From Atherix ibis (lineage: Eukaryota; Arthropoda; Insecta; Diptera; Athericidae): 64,000 nt of DNA. Shown piece by piece: positions 1 to 10,920 of this stretch; position 1 is the first letter of the stretch, and each line of letters starts with the position of its first letter. Made by a program: the position numbers and the translations under genes. The notes under the pieces were generated by a model. The model saw only the letters and a program-made list of their open reading frames with translations, did no database searches and was not told the origin of the DNA. The stretch spans positions 26,514,811 to 26,578,810 of the forward strand of contig OY282605.1 in assembly GCA_958298945.1 (NCBI GenBank), in the 5' to 3' direction.

Positions 1-790
1 CTATTTGCTCTTATGATCCTGCTCCTAATTTAAATTTTTTTTTATTCGTAAATAATTTCTCTATACATACTGTAATAATAGTCGAAAATGTATCAGTATA
101 GAAATTGCTATTTTATATCCTTTTGTTCGATTGAAATCAGGGTACTAAAACGATTTATTCGTTGTATTATAACAATTTTTATTAATAATTTTCATGATTC
201 TACGGTCATAGTATTATGCCAGCATTTCTGTGATTTAACGATGAAGCAACCAGGAAGGACCCCATTCTTAAACGGGTGACTAATGCCACTTCCTGTTTTA
301 CCTTTGGTCCTGACAATCGTGCGCATTGTTCCATGACGACAAAATGTCTTCATTACGAATCAAATTACTTACTATCGAACGGCAGGCTAGTTTTCCTTGG
401 TCCTTTTAGTTTTATTTAAAAAAAAAAAAAGTGCCCGCTTATATTCAACATTCTTCCTATTAACTGGGGCGAGTTTCAGTAGTAATCTCGTTAACTGTAT
501 CGCCTTATGTGACCTATCTAATCCCTTTAGTCAATTTTTAATAGCCCAGAAATCTATTCCGAACATATGTACATATATAAATCTAGGACGAATCTATTAC
601 CTTATCTAATGCGATCATATATTTTAGTTTTATATTTTCGTTTCTAAATAAAAAAAAATATTCATTTAAAAAAAATTACGAAGAATCTGGAGATTACAAA
701 TTAACTTAAATTTTATTTAGTATTTTTTTTTTCAAATATTTTTAGTCCATACTTACAGAACATGTAAGGATAATTTTGAGCAAACTAATA
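1..790. other. AT-rich flank without recognisable gene
   Basis: Poly-T and poly-A tracts dominate. The short open frames here have no recognisable domain and look like chance. Nothing functional is visible up to the mariner terminal repeat at about 793. Confidence 0.6.
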
Positions 791-2060
791 TACGAGGGTC
801 GTTCAATAAGTCCTTAGAAAAAAATGGAAAAATACTGTTTTTTAAAAAAAAAAATTTTATTTTTCAACATAATCTCCTTTTAGCTCTATACACTTTCCCA
901 ACCGTTTTTCCAAAATTTTTATCCCGTCCAAAAAATAGGATTTCAGAAGTTCTGCAAAATACTCGTTGGAAGTGAACCGTCGTCCGCCAAGCCATTTCTT
1001 CAGATTGGAGAAAAGAAAATAGTCACTCGGGGCCAAATCTGGTGAATAAGCGGGATGCTGCAACAATTCCATTCTCAATTCCACAATTTTGGCCATGGAA
1101 ACAGCGCAAGTGTTTTGCACACGCGCATTGTCCTGATGCAAGAGGATTTTTTTCTTTTTCAGATGGGGGCGTTTCTCTTTGATTTCTTCGCTCAACCGTT
1201 GCAATAACGACGCGTAATACGCTCCTGTTATTGTTTTTTCTTTTTCCAAGTAGTCGATAAAAATGATGCCCTGCGAATCCCAAAAGACCGTGGCCATCTT
1301 CTTGCCGGTCGATGGCACAGTTTTTGCCTTCTTCGGAGCCCGTTCACCCTTGAAAATCCACTGTGATGACTGTCTCTTCGTTTCGTGAATGTAGTAGTGT
1401 ATCCAGGTTTCGTCCACAGTGAGATATCGACGAAGGAATTCGGCAGGATTGCGATGAAAGAGTGGCAACATAGCCTCAGAGTCCACTGCACGATTGCGCT
1501 TATTCTCCTCTGAGAGCAAACGCGGCACCCATCTTGCCGAAATTTTTTTCACAGACAATTTTTCATGCAAAATTGAAGCGACTGTACCTTGTGATATGCC
1601 CGTGGCCTCAACTAATTCGCGCACTTTAATTCGCCGATCGTTTAAAATCAGATCGTGGATTTTGTCGATGATTTCAGGAGTAGACACCTCAACTGGGCGT
1701 CCTGAACGATGTTCATCTTTTGTGGATGAATGGCCACATTTAAATTCATTCACCCAATTGTAAACCGTCGCAAACACATGTGCAGATGTGCCATGAACTG
1801 CATCCAACTCGGCTTTGATTTATTTCGGGCTTAAGCCTTTCAAATGGAGATGTTTGATGACAGCCCTAAACTCGCTTTTTTCCATTGTTATGCACAAATA
1901 AATGTCGTTAACTTTAATCGACAATAAAAATTGACCTACGCTATGGATCGAGCTGAAATTTTGACAGCTTTCCTGTCATAAATATTACTTACAAAATCTT
2001 TACCGACACTACAAGCGCAATTTCTTAGATTTTCTAAGGACTTATTGAACGACCCTTGCA
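791..2060 (-). mobile_element. mariner element M1, copy a
   Basis: Terminal inverted repeats of about 28 bp bound this element. The left one (793-821) and the reverse complement of the right one (about 2027-2058) share the core GGGTCGTTCAATAAGTCC followed by TTAGAAAA. A TA precedes the left end; the right outer end has drifted (TTGCA where CGTA would be expected), so the target duplication is not intact there. The transposase is on the minus strand. A second copy of the same family sits at 36658-37950 in opposite orientation. Tc1/mariner elements move as DNA by cut and paste into TA sites; this copy is probably immobile on its own because its transposase is broken. Confidence 0.9.
857..1885 (-). 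pseudogene. mariner transposase M1a, one nonsense codon
   Basis: The family start is the ATG at 1885 (MEKSEFRAVIKHLHLKG), but codon 22 (1822-1820) is TAA where the sister copy has GAA, leaving an open frame of about 316 codons from the next start at 1807. Visible domains are an N-terminal helix-turn-helix pair with the SGRPVEV linker, the WVPRLLSEE linker, then a DDD catalytic core: first Asp in TVDETWIHYY, second in LLHQDNAR, third in YSPDLAPSDYFLF. The usual His after the second Asp is replaced by Gln-Asn, with one extra residue. Compared with copy b, 24 bp (eight residues) are missing after RRFTSNE, with a short GAG repeat at the breakpoint. The frame ends at GDYVEK. Dead as written unless the nonsense codon is suppressed. 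Confidence 0.9.
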
Positions 2061-2119
2061 GATTCAAGAAATTCTAATAAATGTTCAAAGTTCAGCATGA
2101 AAATAATAGAACTGATACA

Positions 2120-2714
2120 TTTTTGCAACAATTTTATTTTATTTTTGTACATTAATGTTTTTTCTTTCAAAGTGTTTTTTTTTTGATCAGCAATATATTG
2201 GTGAAAGCTTTATTTCCATTCTTAGAAATAGTGCTAGAAGAATTCAGTTAGAATGACCTTTAGCTCCTTGGTTGCACTGCTTTTAACATAGCCAAGATGC
2301 CGTGCTTTTAGGTGGTCTTTGATATTGGTAAAAAAAAGTCACAAGAACTGATATGAGATAATATTAGTCCAAGCCAGGAATCCCTTTTTGTGTCACAAAC
2401 TGGTTGATTGTGATGCCCATGAAACAGAAGTCCTTGTAATTATAGAACATCCAAGCGTCACCAATATCTGTTTTTATGAACTTTTTAAGGACGTACTCAT
2501 CAACTTCTAGGTCTGGCCTTATAAAAACCTTCACTTGTTCTAAAATTTCATCCATTTTCGATGATAAAGGTCTTATTGAGCAAGTGTCAACATAGATAAT
2601 TTCTTTTTCTTGTAGTAAGATGAAAATTATTGAAAGAAGAACTATGGTACTGTAACCCACTAAAATCACCTTATTTTGCCACATTTCTATAACTCCCCAT
2701 TGAATCACCGTCAA
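2120..2714 (-). pseudogene. mariner M6 remnant, C-terminal half
   Basis: An open frame of 116 codons (2714-2364) ends in MGITINQFVTQKGIP, which matches the mariner segment after the second catalytic Asp. After its stop, another frame (about 2350-2240) reads KDHLKARHLGYVKSSATKEL, matching the usual mariner segment LKGRHFG...KELK after the third Asp. This is therefore a frameshifted transposase tail, not a host gene. The upstream part contains a hydrophobic stretch (VILVGYSTIVLLSIIFILL) that could be mistaken for a membrane segment; I read it as a drifted core beta-strand region, less surely. Related M6 relics are at 13.1-14.6, 19.0-20.6, 35.0-35.4 and 42.6-43.1 kb. Confidence 0.55.
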
Positions 2715-2789
2715 GTATTACTTCATGCGGCAGTAATTGATCGAATCAGTACTCTTGTGAATTACTTCTACCGTTTCGTTTCACGCTCA

Positions 2790-3750
2790 TCTAGACGTAG
2801 AATTTTTAGGACTGTTGTCGTAAGGACTTCGATATCCTTCTATCAGGGCCATGATAATCTGTGACGTCAGAAGTCTGCCAGCGAACTTCTGAGCTTCTTT
2901 TGTTTCCGCATTGAATTGGGCGCAGTAAAAGAAAACGTGCATCAAGCTCTCCACTATCCCGTCCCAAGAAGGACACATTGAGCTAGAATCTAATTTAAAG
3001 CGGAATTTGTAACCCCTAAAACATCCGTATCCCGTCAAAAATTGGGAAAAGTAGTAGCCAACATTAACGTGTCGACGATCTATCCACGGAACCGCTGCCG
3101 AGATGATAGGGTGAGTCCATCTGTTTTCGGGGGCATTATCCCAACCATTTTGGCACTTCCTCCTAGACTCAATTCTTTCCTCAGCATGAGTCTGGGATCG
3201 CGTTACAGCGTTAAACTGACCGTCCCGGCGGTACAGTCTCTGCCGCTCATCTGCGAGTATTTCAATCGGTGTCATTCCGGTCACAACACAAATGGCCTCG
3301 TATATATAACACCGTTCGAAATGCGCCGGCCATCCTCAATATACTCCTACGATAGACTGAGACAGCTAAATCTATGAACGTTGCTGTAATTAACTCATCC
3401 GCCCAAATAGGCGCAGCCTACAATAGGATTGACCCGATCACGGTTGCTAACAGAGTCCACTACTCTGTCTGGGTCTCCCAAGATTCAGAATTAAGAGCGC
3501 CAGTGCCATCATTTTCCCCGCAGACTTCCCACTATTGTATAATAGGTATTCGTGAACTGCAGTCTCGCGTCAATCATCAACCCTACTTCGAGATGATCCA
3601 GAGATGATCCCGATATCACCTATTGTTCGCCAATCCTAATGGTAATATTCTTTCTGCACTTCCTACTCATGATAAGAATTATCTCCGCCTTATGGTCCGC
3701 CAACCTAAGACCAGCTGCTAGGAGCCAACTTCAAACCGAAGTCACACTCT
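2790..3750 (-). pseudogene. Older R1-clade retrotransposon, RT thumb and C-terminus
   Basis: Minus-strand frames read, in order, LADHKAEIILIMSRKCRKNI (the RT region after the YADD box, about 3700), then VVTGMTPIEILADERQRLYRR, then RWTHPIISAAVPWIDRRHVNVGYY, GYGCFRGYKF and a Cys/His motif ending HVFFYCAQF (2790-3284). This order is typical of R1-clade ORF2 after the RT domain, where the Cys/His motif is thought to bind nucleic acid. Several stops and frameshifts separate the blocks. Its upstream RT part probably continues at 5160-5410, with a younger plus-strand R1 inserted between. Only decayed coding sequence remains. Confidence 0.8.
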
Positions 3751-3796
3751 AATTTGGAATATGAATACCATCATATATCCCATTTCACACTAGAGG

Positions 3797-5155
3797 CCCT
3801 TGCGCGGAAGTGGACCGGCGGAGTATGGGGTCACGGGAGGGGTACCTCAGGGCTCTGTCCTGCGGCCGCTATTGTGGAACGTCATGTACGACGGCCTTCT
3901 CTATCTGGAACTACCGACAAACACAACACTCGTGGCTTTCGCGGACGATGTAGTGGTTGTCCTTGTAGCCAAACACCTGGAGGAACTGGAAGCCGCATTC
4001 TCCACCACCATCCGGAGGATAAGACAGTCGATGACATCGGCAGACCTGTTTTTGGCGGAACATAAGACCAAGGCACTCCTTGTGAGTAGCCGGAAGAAAA
4101 TGGAGACCATCACCATAACAGTGGCGACCACGACATCCAGTCGATACCCTACATAAGGTATCTAGGAGTGGTTTTGAATGCCAGACTCAACTTCAAGAAG
4201 CACATCTTCAGCGCCAGCAGGAAGGCATCAGCAGTACAGGTCGCGCTTTCGCGGATAATGCCCAATATCGGACGCACCAGGCAAATGCGAAGGCGACTAC
4301 TGGCAACTGTAGTTACATCCGTCCTGCTATACGGAGCAACAGTATGGGTGCACTAGCGAAAATCGCTACAGCTTACAACATACCGCAAGACAATGTCATC
4401 AGTCCAGCGGCTTTTAGCGATCAGAGTTGCGTCAGCATACCGAACGGTTTCACACGATGCAGTCAACGTAGGAAGAAGGAAGAGCGGAGAAAGGTCCTCT
4501 ATGAAGAGGAGAGACCCGAGAGTCTTCGCCTCTGGCAAGAGAGATGGGACAACTCGACGAAGGGTCGGTGGACTCATCGGTTGATCCCAGATGTCACCAA
4601 ATGGGTCACTCGCCTGCACGGGGAAGTCGGGTATTACATCACCCAACTCTTGACTGGGCATGGATGCTTTCGGGCATAGTTGCACAGATTCAAGAGAAAT
4701 GACTCCCCAAACTGTCATCATCGCCGCGATGTGACCGAAGATGCAGAACACGTGTTCTTCCAATGCCCCTTCAACAAGAGGACACGGGCAGAACTGGAGA
4801 GAAATCTGGACCGTTCCATCAGTCCAGAAAACATACTGAAGTGCATGCTGAAGAGCCAATCGGCTTGGAGCAGAGTTGCAGAGTGCGCGGAATCTATTAT
4901 CAAGGATCTTCGCACCACGTACGAAAAATAGGCCGCGAGGCCTCATAATATCGGTACAGCAGTAATATCAAATAAGAACGCCCCGGCGAAGTAGTATTTA
5001 CAAAGAGTGCCGCCGGGGAACCATCGTTCCGGGAGTAAAGTTAGGGATACAGGTTAGGTTTTAGCGAGGTAAAAATCCCGCATAACTCGTCTGGCATGTA
5101 GAATCTTCTACATTTTGAAGATTTCCCTCTGTACCTCATTAATCTAAACATAAGA
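3797..5155 (+). mobile_element. 5'-truncated R1-clade non-LTR retrotransposon
   Basis: The element begins abruptly inside the RT palm (GPAEYGVTGGVPQGSVL, about 3805) and runs through AFADDVVVVLVAK (the YADD-type active site, here FADD), LAEHKTKALLVSSRKKMETI, the thumb (LNARLNFKKHIFSASRKAS, LLATVVTSVLLYGATVW), SAYRTVSHDAVNV, RWTHRLIPDVTKWVTRLHGEVGYY and a C-terminal Cys/His motif around DAEHVFFQCPFNKRTR, ending at a stop near 4931. Frameshifts occur near 4140, 4350 and 4680. The 3' UTR (4932-5155) has a GTTAGG...TTTTAGCG...AAATCCCGCA segment and ends in an A-rich stretch. 5' truncation is the usual product of target-primed reverse transcription. It is very close in sequence to the internal R1 fragment at 21264-21785. 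Confidence 0.85.
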
Positions 5156-5159
5156 AAAA

Positions 5160-5410
5160 AACACCTGAGGCCCTGAATTGAGCCTTATAGGACCTCTTCG
5201 TGATCCTTAATGATAGCTCGTCCTGCACAAAAAAATTTTACTACTCGGATAGTCTCTTTTATCGTGGTAATGTACTCCGGAAAACCAATTGACTCCACTT
5301 CGTCAGATATACAATCCCATCTCTCCGAGTTGAAAGCGTTCTTCACGTCAAGTATTATGATACCACAGCATTTTATGGAACCTTTTCTCCACCTTTTGAC
5401 TTCGATAGAT
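5160..5410 (-). pseudogene. Older R1-clade RT, N-terminal palm fragment
   Basis: The minus strand reads KCCGIIILDVKNAFNSERWD and GFPEYITTIKETI, the R1-clade RT box usually seen as TLDVKNAFNSA.W. It lies immediately beyond the 3' end of the plus-strand R1 copy and in the same orientation as the 2790-3750 fragment, so the two are best read as one older element split by the younger insertion. The GVPQGS to FADD section expected between them (roughly 300 bp) is missing, so a deletion accompanied or followed the insertion. Confidence 0.7.
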
Positions 5411-5599
5411 ATATATATATATCATGGACATATATCCGGTTATTGGAGGGCGGAGGGCGGGGTTGGCTCTTAGTACTGTAGAATCACAAAAATCCACTTT
5501 TTCTGATCTGATATAAAAATTCTTTCACTGAGCCTTTCAGGGACTTTTTTGCAACTTCAATATTAATAGAGTATCCAACCTTATAAGACTACTCATCAT

Positions 5600-6110
5600 C
5601 ACCATCATTATCAACGGTGCGACAATCAAGAATCCGATCTTCGAGTTCGCCACTTACCATATCTTTAGCAACGTGGCTAACGCAAGCGCTCCATCGAAGG
5701 CAGGAACTTTTTCGTCTTCTGGGACCATAAATAGAGTTACTGTAGACTTTCCGTCAGTATCTTCCTTATTCATAAAGATTAGGTATCCTACCCAACTAAG
5801 TCTATTGAGCTTAAATTTATTCATAACTGGGAGTGCATAATAACGCTCCAGGATCTCAACATTGAAAAGGCCATGGGGTCATCCACCCATGTAGGAGGCA
5901 AAAAATTCCTCCTAAACGCGGACAAGAGTTTGAATTGGTTTTTGCTAAGAACCCAAGTTTCCGAACAGTACATGAGGACTGGCAATAACACTTCCTAGTA
6001 AAGCAGAAAATTCGATGTTATGGTGAGAATTTTCAAACGAAATAATTTATTGAAGTAGGCTCTTCTGACACACAGAACCGCCTTTCACTGATTATTTTAA
6101 GAAGCCTCAA
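5600..6110 (-). pseudogene. Non-LTR retrotransposon RT tail, RTE/CR1-like
   Basis: Minus-strand translation gives LLPVLMYCSETWVLSKNQFK (about 5990-5930), the familiar 'P-V-L-x-Y-G-S-E-T-W' box after the RT thumb, followed by LLSAFRRNFL and then KLNRLSWVGYLIFMNKED (about 5830-5770), matching the RL.W.GH..RM.ED box. CVRRAYFNKLFRLKILTI (about 6060) precedes it. This tail is typical of RTE or CR1-like elements and differs from the R1 copies nearby. Frames are broken and no 3' end was found. The clade is uncertain. Confidence 0.6.
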
Positions 6111-6169
6111 TATTATTTGATGGTGTGACCTTAAAAGAGCCCTTACTTTTGACTTGTTTCTCTACCATC

Positions 6170-9100
6170 CAATAAAAAAAAACAAATTTCCTACTAATTT
6201 ATACTGGACGTCTAGAAAGGATCGCTGTCGTTTATTCCTCATATTATCCGTTCAATAACAAAGAATCCCTTCTATTAAGAATGCAGTTGAAAATAAAAAA
6301 AATTATAAATGCTTACAAATTTACATTATTAAGAAAATTTCTTTCTTAAATTATTGGCGTCTTTATGCATACTAATAAAGTATATTTTATTAGTTCCCTA
6401 TCGGACACCAACTTTTAACAATCTTCTTCAAGGAAAACACGTTCACAATGCCCCGTAATATAGTTCATTTAATAAGCACATATTTTGGTGATTGTCCAAA
6501 GGAAATGTACAAAATCGAAAAATAAATTTTTGTCGTTAAATTAAAGCTTACGAAATAAATATTTTAAAATACAACATAAAAATTGAATACGGTTCAATTA
6601 GGAAGCAATTACACCGATTTTTTTTAATATCTGATTTCGATTATTTCATTGGAAAATTTCTCCACAAACTCTAGTAAGTATATGTGAGTAGTCTATAAGG
6701 ATATGACGAAAGTGCAAAGTTTACGACCAGTAAAAGCACAGTGTGATACCATTAAATATATGTTCGTTGCTCTGCAATAAATACCCATTTATCGATATGT
6801 CCTGTTTCAACAAACCAGGCCAATAGGCTTTTTATTATTGTAAATAAACACACACTGTGATGTCGTATCTTCAATATATTTAAATATTCATGCATTATTA
6901 TTAACCATGAAATTTTTTAATTTTGTTTCTTTTACGAATTTATCTGATGATTTTCATACTCATTGCTGATATTTATTTATTTTCATATATTCAACAAATT
7001 TCGTGTAGGCGAACATTCCACAAATTCAATCCCCGTTCAATAATTTCTGGGATTTCTTCATTATACTTATTATAACATTGTTTATTATTGGTGATTTTTT
7101 TTCTTGTTATTTTCTTTATTCCAGTATATTTTTATATATTCAAATAAAAATTTATTGCCCCCCAATTCTGCACTCTGTAATCAACATTTTACACTCGTAT
7201 TTTTGTTCGTATTGAAATTTTGTCCAATTCGATTTTGTTTTGTCGCTGCACTTTTATAATTTATTTGTAAGCAAATTTCTTATAGCATTAAATGCAAATG
7301 AAACTTAATTAATGTTAAAATAAATTTTTATAATTCATGCACACCATTTATACATATATCCTTGTTATATATTTTTTTTTGTTTTCTTTCCTGGTGGTTT
7401 TATTCTTAATTTTTGTTAAATGTTTCGTAGAATTTTTCTTATAATTTTTTTTTTTTAATATAATATTTTCAAAGAAATTTAAGCGTGATAAAAATGTTTT
7501 TAAAAAAAAAAGTAAGAAAAGCTGCAATAAATACTTGTATATATGTTTAAAGTACCAGAAGAGGCAGGCTGCTGTTTGGTGGACAAATCCTTAAAATCGT
7601 GAAGATGACCAAACAAAATCGATGCAAAACAAATTTCCAAATTATATCTGATCTCGACAATCTCGGGGGGTCATGTTTGAGTTCGTGAACCAGTCAGTAA
7701 ATATTTCAGATCATGATAACTGATTCGAAGAAGTTACCACCAAAATTTGAGAGTGTATTGCTGGTTTAAATTCGATCGGTACTAGATTCCCGAATTGCAT
7801 TATTTGTGTAGTCCTTCGGTAAGCAGTCTACTTACTGCCGCCTCATCATCATTCGAATCGTCATCCAAACTAATCCAGCTAACTCAGTTAAGCCACATTC
7901 GATTTCCTTTAAGGACAGCAGTTGTTGGAGGAGTAAATGGAAGTGCCAAGACATTGGCTTACATACCACTCTACATTGCTTGTCATTTTGTGAATTTTTA
8001 AGTTATTGCCGCCGGATGGTATAGCATTCTCTGATATCCAGGCAGACTCATCGGTGTCAGACATGGATTCAGTACGAGCTCTGAACCTCTGAATTTATGC
8101 TTGTCCGATGGTATCGCGTTGGCTTCTTTATTTCTCACCTAAAAGGTGACCACAGCGTATTTTGACTTCTTTTGTCATTCCAACACTGCCAATATACACT
8201 CTCGTACATAAAGGAAACGAAAATTATTTGTTGAGGTTATCAAAAACCAACCGAAACAAACTGCATGCCACACTCCTTGTTTCTTTTCTTTTCAAATATT
8301 CGTTTATACAATGTGGATAAAAAACGACTGCTCTGAACTGAAAGGTATTCAGAATTTTGTCAAAATATTTATTTCACGTAGCTGATCTGGTAAAGATTTG
8401 TCGCTTTTTGAAAACAGCAGGTGTGAAACCAGACTCTAATATTGAAATTTATATGGAACGATACACTGTCTGGATTTTTGAGCTCAAAATAAAAGTTGTT
8501 TCTCCTCCTTAGGGATTGTACACTTCTCTTTAGTTCCAGACTTTACATAGACAAAATTATATTGCATAATTAATAGAAAAAAATCGGTAATATTGACCAG
8601 TTTAAGGTCTTAATATCGTATAATTGAGATGCTTTTTGAACTTAAGAATAAGGTCTGCTAATCGTTGTTAATCAATTTTTCCAAGTAATCATTTAATAGC
8701 AATTAATTTTTTTTAGAAAACTGTTTAATAATTACAACAGGATGAAAAAATATTATAGTCATTGCAAAAATAAATGAAATAGGATAAAAATTATTTAATT
8801 TTGTGTTGAAATGTATCCAAAATTATTATCTTGAAAATAGCTGCCACAGAACATTTTACCTAGAAAATTATGCTCACACAAGAACCGTTCCGAAATTCTG
8901 GGCAAACAAACTTGCCAGAATTTGGAGTGGGCATACCGAACTCTTCAGTAACCAACCTCATCCTTTATGTCTTTCCTGGGGCCTTAAATTTATCATTTCC
9001 CATTATTAAAAGGATATCGATTATCCAGAATTTCTCCATAAAAATTTAACAATCTCTAACTTTTTCCTCTAATTAACTAAAAGCCAGTTTTTTTTAACAA

Positions 9101-9240
9101 AGGCCGTGGCGCTACAAAATTGTCTCTGGCTCTTGTCTCAGACACCTTATATAGGTTGTCCCAAAAACAACGTCAGAAGTATTTTTGATAGAAAATACAG
9201 AGTTATAATATAAAATTATAATTTTTTATTAATTCATAAA
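6170..9240. other. Non-coding AT-rich stretch
   Basis: Mostly low-complexity T/A-rich DNA. The block 7560-8180 is more GC-balanced and contains two loosely similar segments (around GATGGTATAGCATT and GATGGTATCGCGTT). A minus-strand frame beginning MSDTDESAWISENAIPSGG at about 8063 runs only about 50 codons. I cannot name either. No gene can be supported. Confidence 0.5.
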
Positions 9241-9241
9241 G

Positions 9242-9955
9242 TATACGAGGTCGCCAATTTTGAATTTCAGCGGCTCGTATATTAGGTTTTCGATTTTTTT
9301 GTGGCGTTATATTGGTACTCATGTCTCTCACTTATGGCGACAAGTTCGACTATTTTGAATGTTAAGTTAATTTTTGACAGCTGCGTTGCTTGCATCGTCT
9401 TCGATTTTTGCTCATTTTCGACCAAAAACAGCATCGCATTCACATTGCTAAGGAGCTCTGTCCGCGACGACCCACATTTGCTCCAAAGGGTCATAACTGG
9501 TGACGAATCATGGGTTTATGGTTATAACGTGGCAACCAAAGCTCAATCATCCCAATGGAAGCTGCTGCACAAGCCAAGACCGAAAAAAGCGCGGCAAGTT
9601 CGGTCGAATGTGAAGGTTTTGCTTACAGTTTTCTTCGACTGCAGGGGCGTGGTGCATCATGAGTTCAATAGAGAATATTACCTGTAAGTTATGCACAAGT
9701 TGTGTGAAGCAATCCGCCAGAAACGCCCGGATTTGTGGAAGAGCACTAATAATGCCGCAGCCACCGTATTCCCCAGATTTGGCCCTCTGTGATATTTTCT
9801 TGTTCCCAAAACAGATTCTTTGATACATTTTTTGAAATTGTCGACATAAGTGAGAGATATGAGTACCAACATAACGTCACAAAAAATCGAAAATGGAATA
9901 TACGTAACCTGCGGAAATTCAAAATTCGCGATGCTTTTTGAACAGACCTCGTATA
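9242..9955 (+). mobile_element. Fold-back mariner M4, copy A
   Basis: Both ends carry the same 5'-end sequence in inverted orientation. The left arm contains TTTTTTGTGGCGTTATATTGG, then CTCATGTCTCTCACTTATGG, then a stretch down to about 9425; the right arm (about 9800-9955) is its inverse, ending TTTTTGAACAGACCTCGTATA. The left arm has lost about 15 bp near its tip; the right arm has lost an inner part of about 85 bp. Between them is an internal transposase piece: LLQRVITGDESWVYGY, QSSQWKLLHKPRPKKARQVR, VLLTVFFDCRGVVHHEF, RQKRPDLWK and a decayed third-Asp region, then the shared junction CCAAAACAGATTCTTTGAT. The N- and C-terminal parts of the transposase are absent, so it cannot be autonomous. 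Confidence 0.8.
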
Positions 9956-10079
9956 GTGTAAGGTTATGTGTAGAGCCCCCATGGATCTACTGGCTCATAC
10001 GCACCCTTTTGTTGAAAATTTTCATGACCGTTTTTCATAAATATGGCTGAATGTCGGTGATACAGTGCCAAATTTTCTA

Positions 10080-10480
10080 CTTCAAGGCGTGGTGGAAAGG
10101 GTGTGGGCTTGTTACCGTAAACCTAATATATCAAGAAACCCCAAAGACTTATGTAATAATTGAATTTTTCTTGGACTGTAGGGCTTGTGGTACCATCTTG
10201 TTGAAACCACATGTCATTCATATTAATAGCTTCCAATTTAGGAACAAAAACTGGATTATCATATCACCATAGCGGCACCATTTACTGTTATTGTAACCAG
10301 TCTGAAATCCGCACCCAACAGTAATACGTTGTGGATGCGTTTGCGTCTCCACAATCACGCGTGGTTTTTCTGAACCACAACAATCCCGTTAACATGAAGA
10401 TGCAAATTTTTTGCAAGAATATGCTGTAGAGAGCTTCTCGGAATGTTCAGTTCATTTTGCTTGATTTTTTGGACATTCTA
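10080..10480 (-). pseudogene. DD41D transposase remnant
   Basis: The minus strand reads GSEKPRVIVETQTHPQRITV, then CGFQTG, KWCRYGDMI, FLFPKLEAINMNDMWFQQDG. These match the DD41D-type Tc1/mariner core (GSENPHVT...HPQRVTVWCGFW...NGERYR.M...FLFP...DIWFQQDGATCHT). Several indels and a stop make it a relic. A second relic of the same superfamily lies just downstream in the other orientation. Confidence 0.7.
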
Positions 10481-10619
10481 AAATATATATTGTAGACACA
10501 AAAAGTTGCAGCAATTAAAATGGTGGTTTCGAAAAAATTGCGGGACGTACAAAAAATTGGGACATTCACAAAAGTAATTAAAAAAAAACGAAAAAAAATG
10601 TATAATTTTATTAAAAATT

Positions 10620-10920
10620 TATTTAGTAACTTTCTACAAAAAATATTTCTGGACCAAAATTTTCTTCAGCGATGAGGCTCAATTCTCCCTTTGTGGATAG
10701 GTCAATATGAAAAATTGCTTAATTTTCTATAAAAAAATTAATATCTGGTATGAATTTTTGTTTGAGAGTATAATGGGGATTTTTGGACTGAGAAGGTCAT
10801 TTTATTGATGTGTTGAAAAGTTCCCACAACGCCTAATTTCGAGATTTGATGATGTCGATTTGCCTTCAAGATTGTGCGATTTGACGCTAATTAGACTATT
10901 TGTTTGTAAGAATATATAAA
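10620..10920 (+). pseudogene. DD41D transposase remnant, opposite orientation
   Basis: On the plus strand FWTKIFFSDEAQFSLCG (about 10650-10700) matches the first-Asp box (KIIFSDEAHFHLGG), and further on LISRFDDVDLPSRLCDLTLI (about 10830-10900) matches ISRN.DVNWPPRSCDLTPLD around the third Asp. The middle is largely deleted. It is oriented against the 10080-10480 relic, so the two are separate insertions. Confidence 0.65.

Noticed and set aside
88..609. Short plus-strand frames near the window start
   Set aside because: Low-complexity AT-rich translation, no domain, no splice or promoter support.
1494..1763. Plus-strand frame antisense to the M1a transposase
   Set aside because: Antisense shadow of transposase coding sequence.
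8000..8070. Minus-strand MSDTDESAWISENAIPSGG frame considered as a transposase or gene N-terminus
   Set aside because: The frame closes after about 50 codons, a trial splice at a GTATGT gives an early stop, and no family was recognised.
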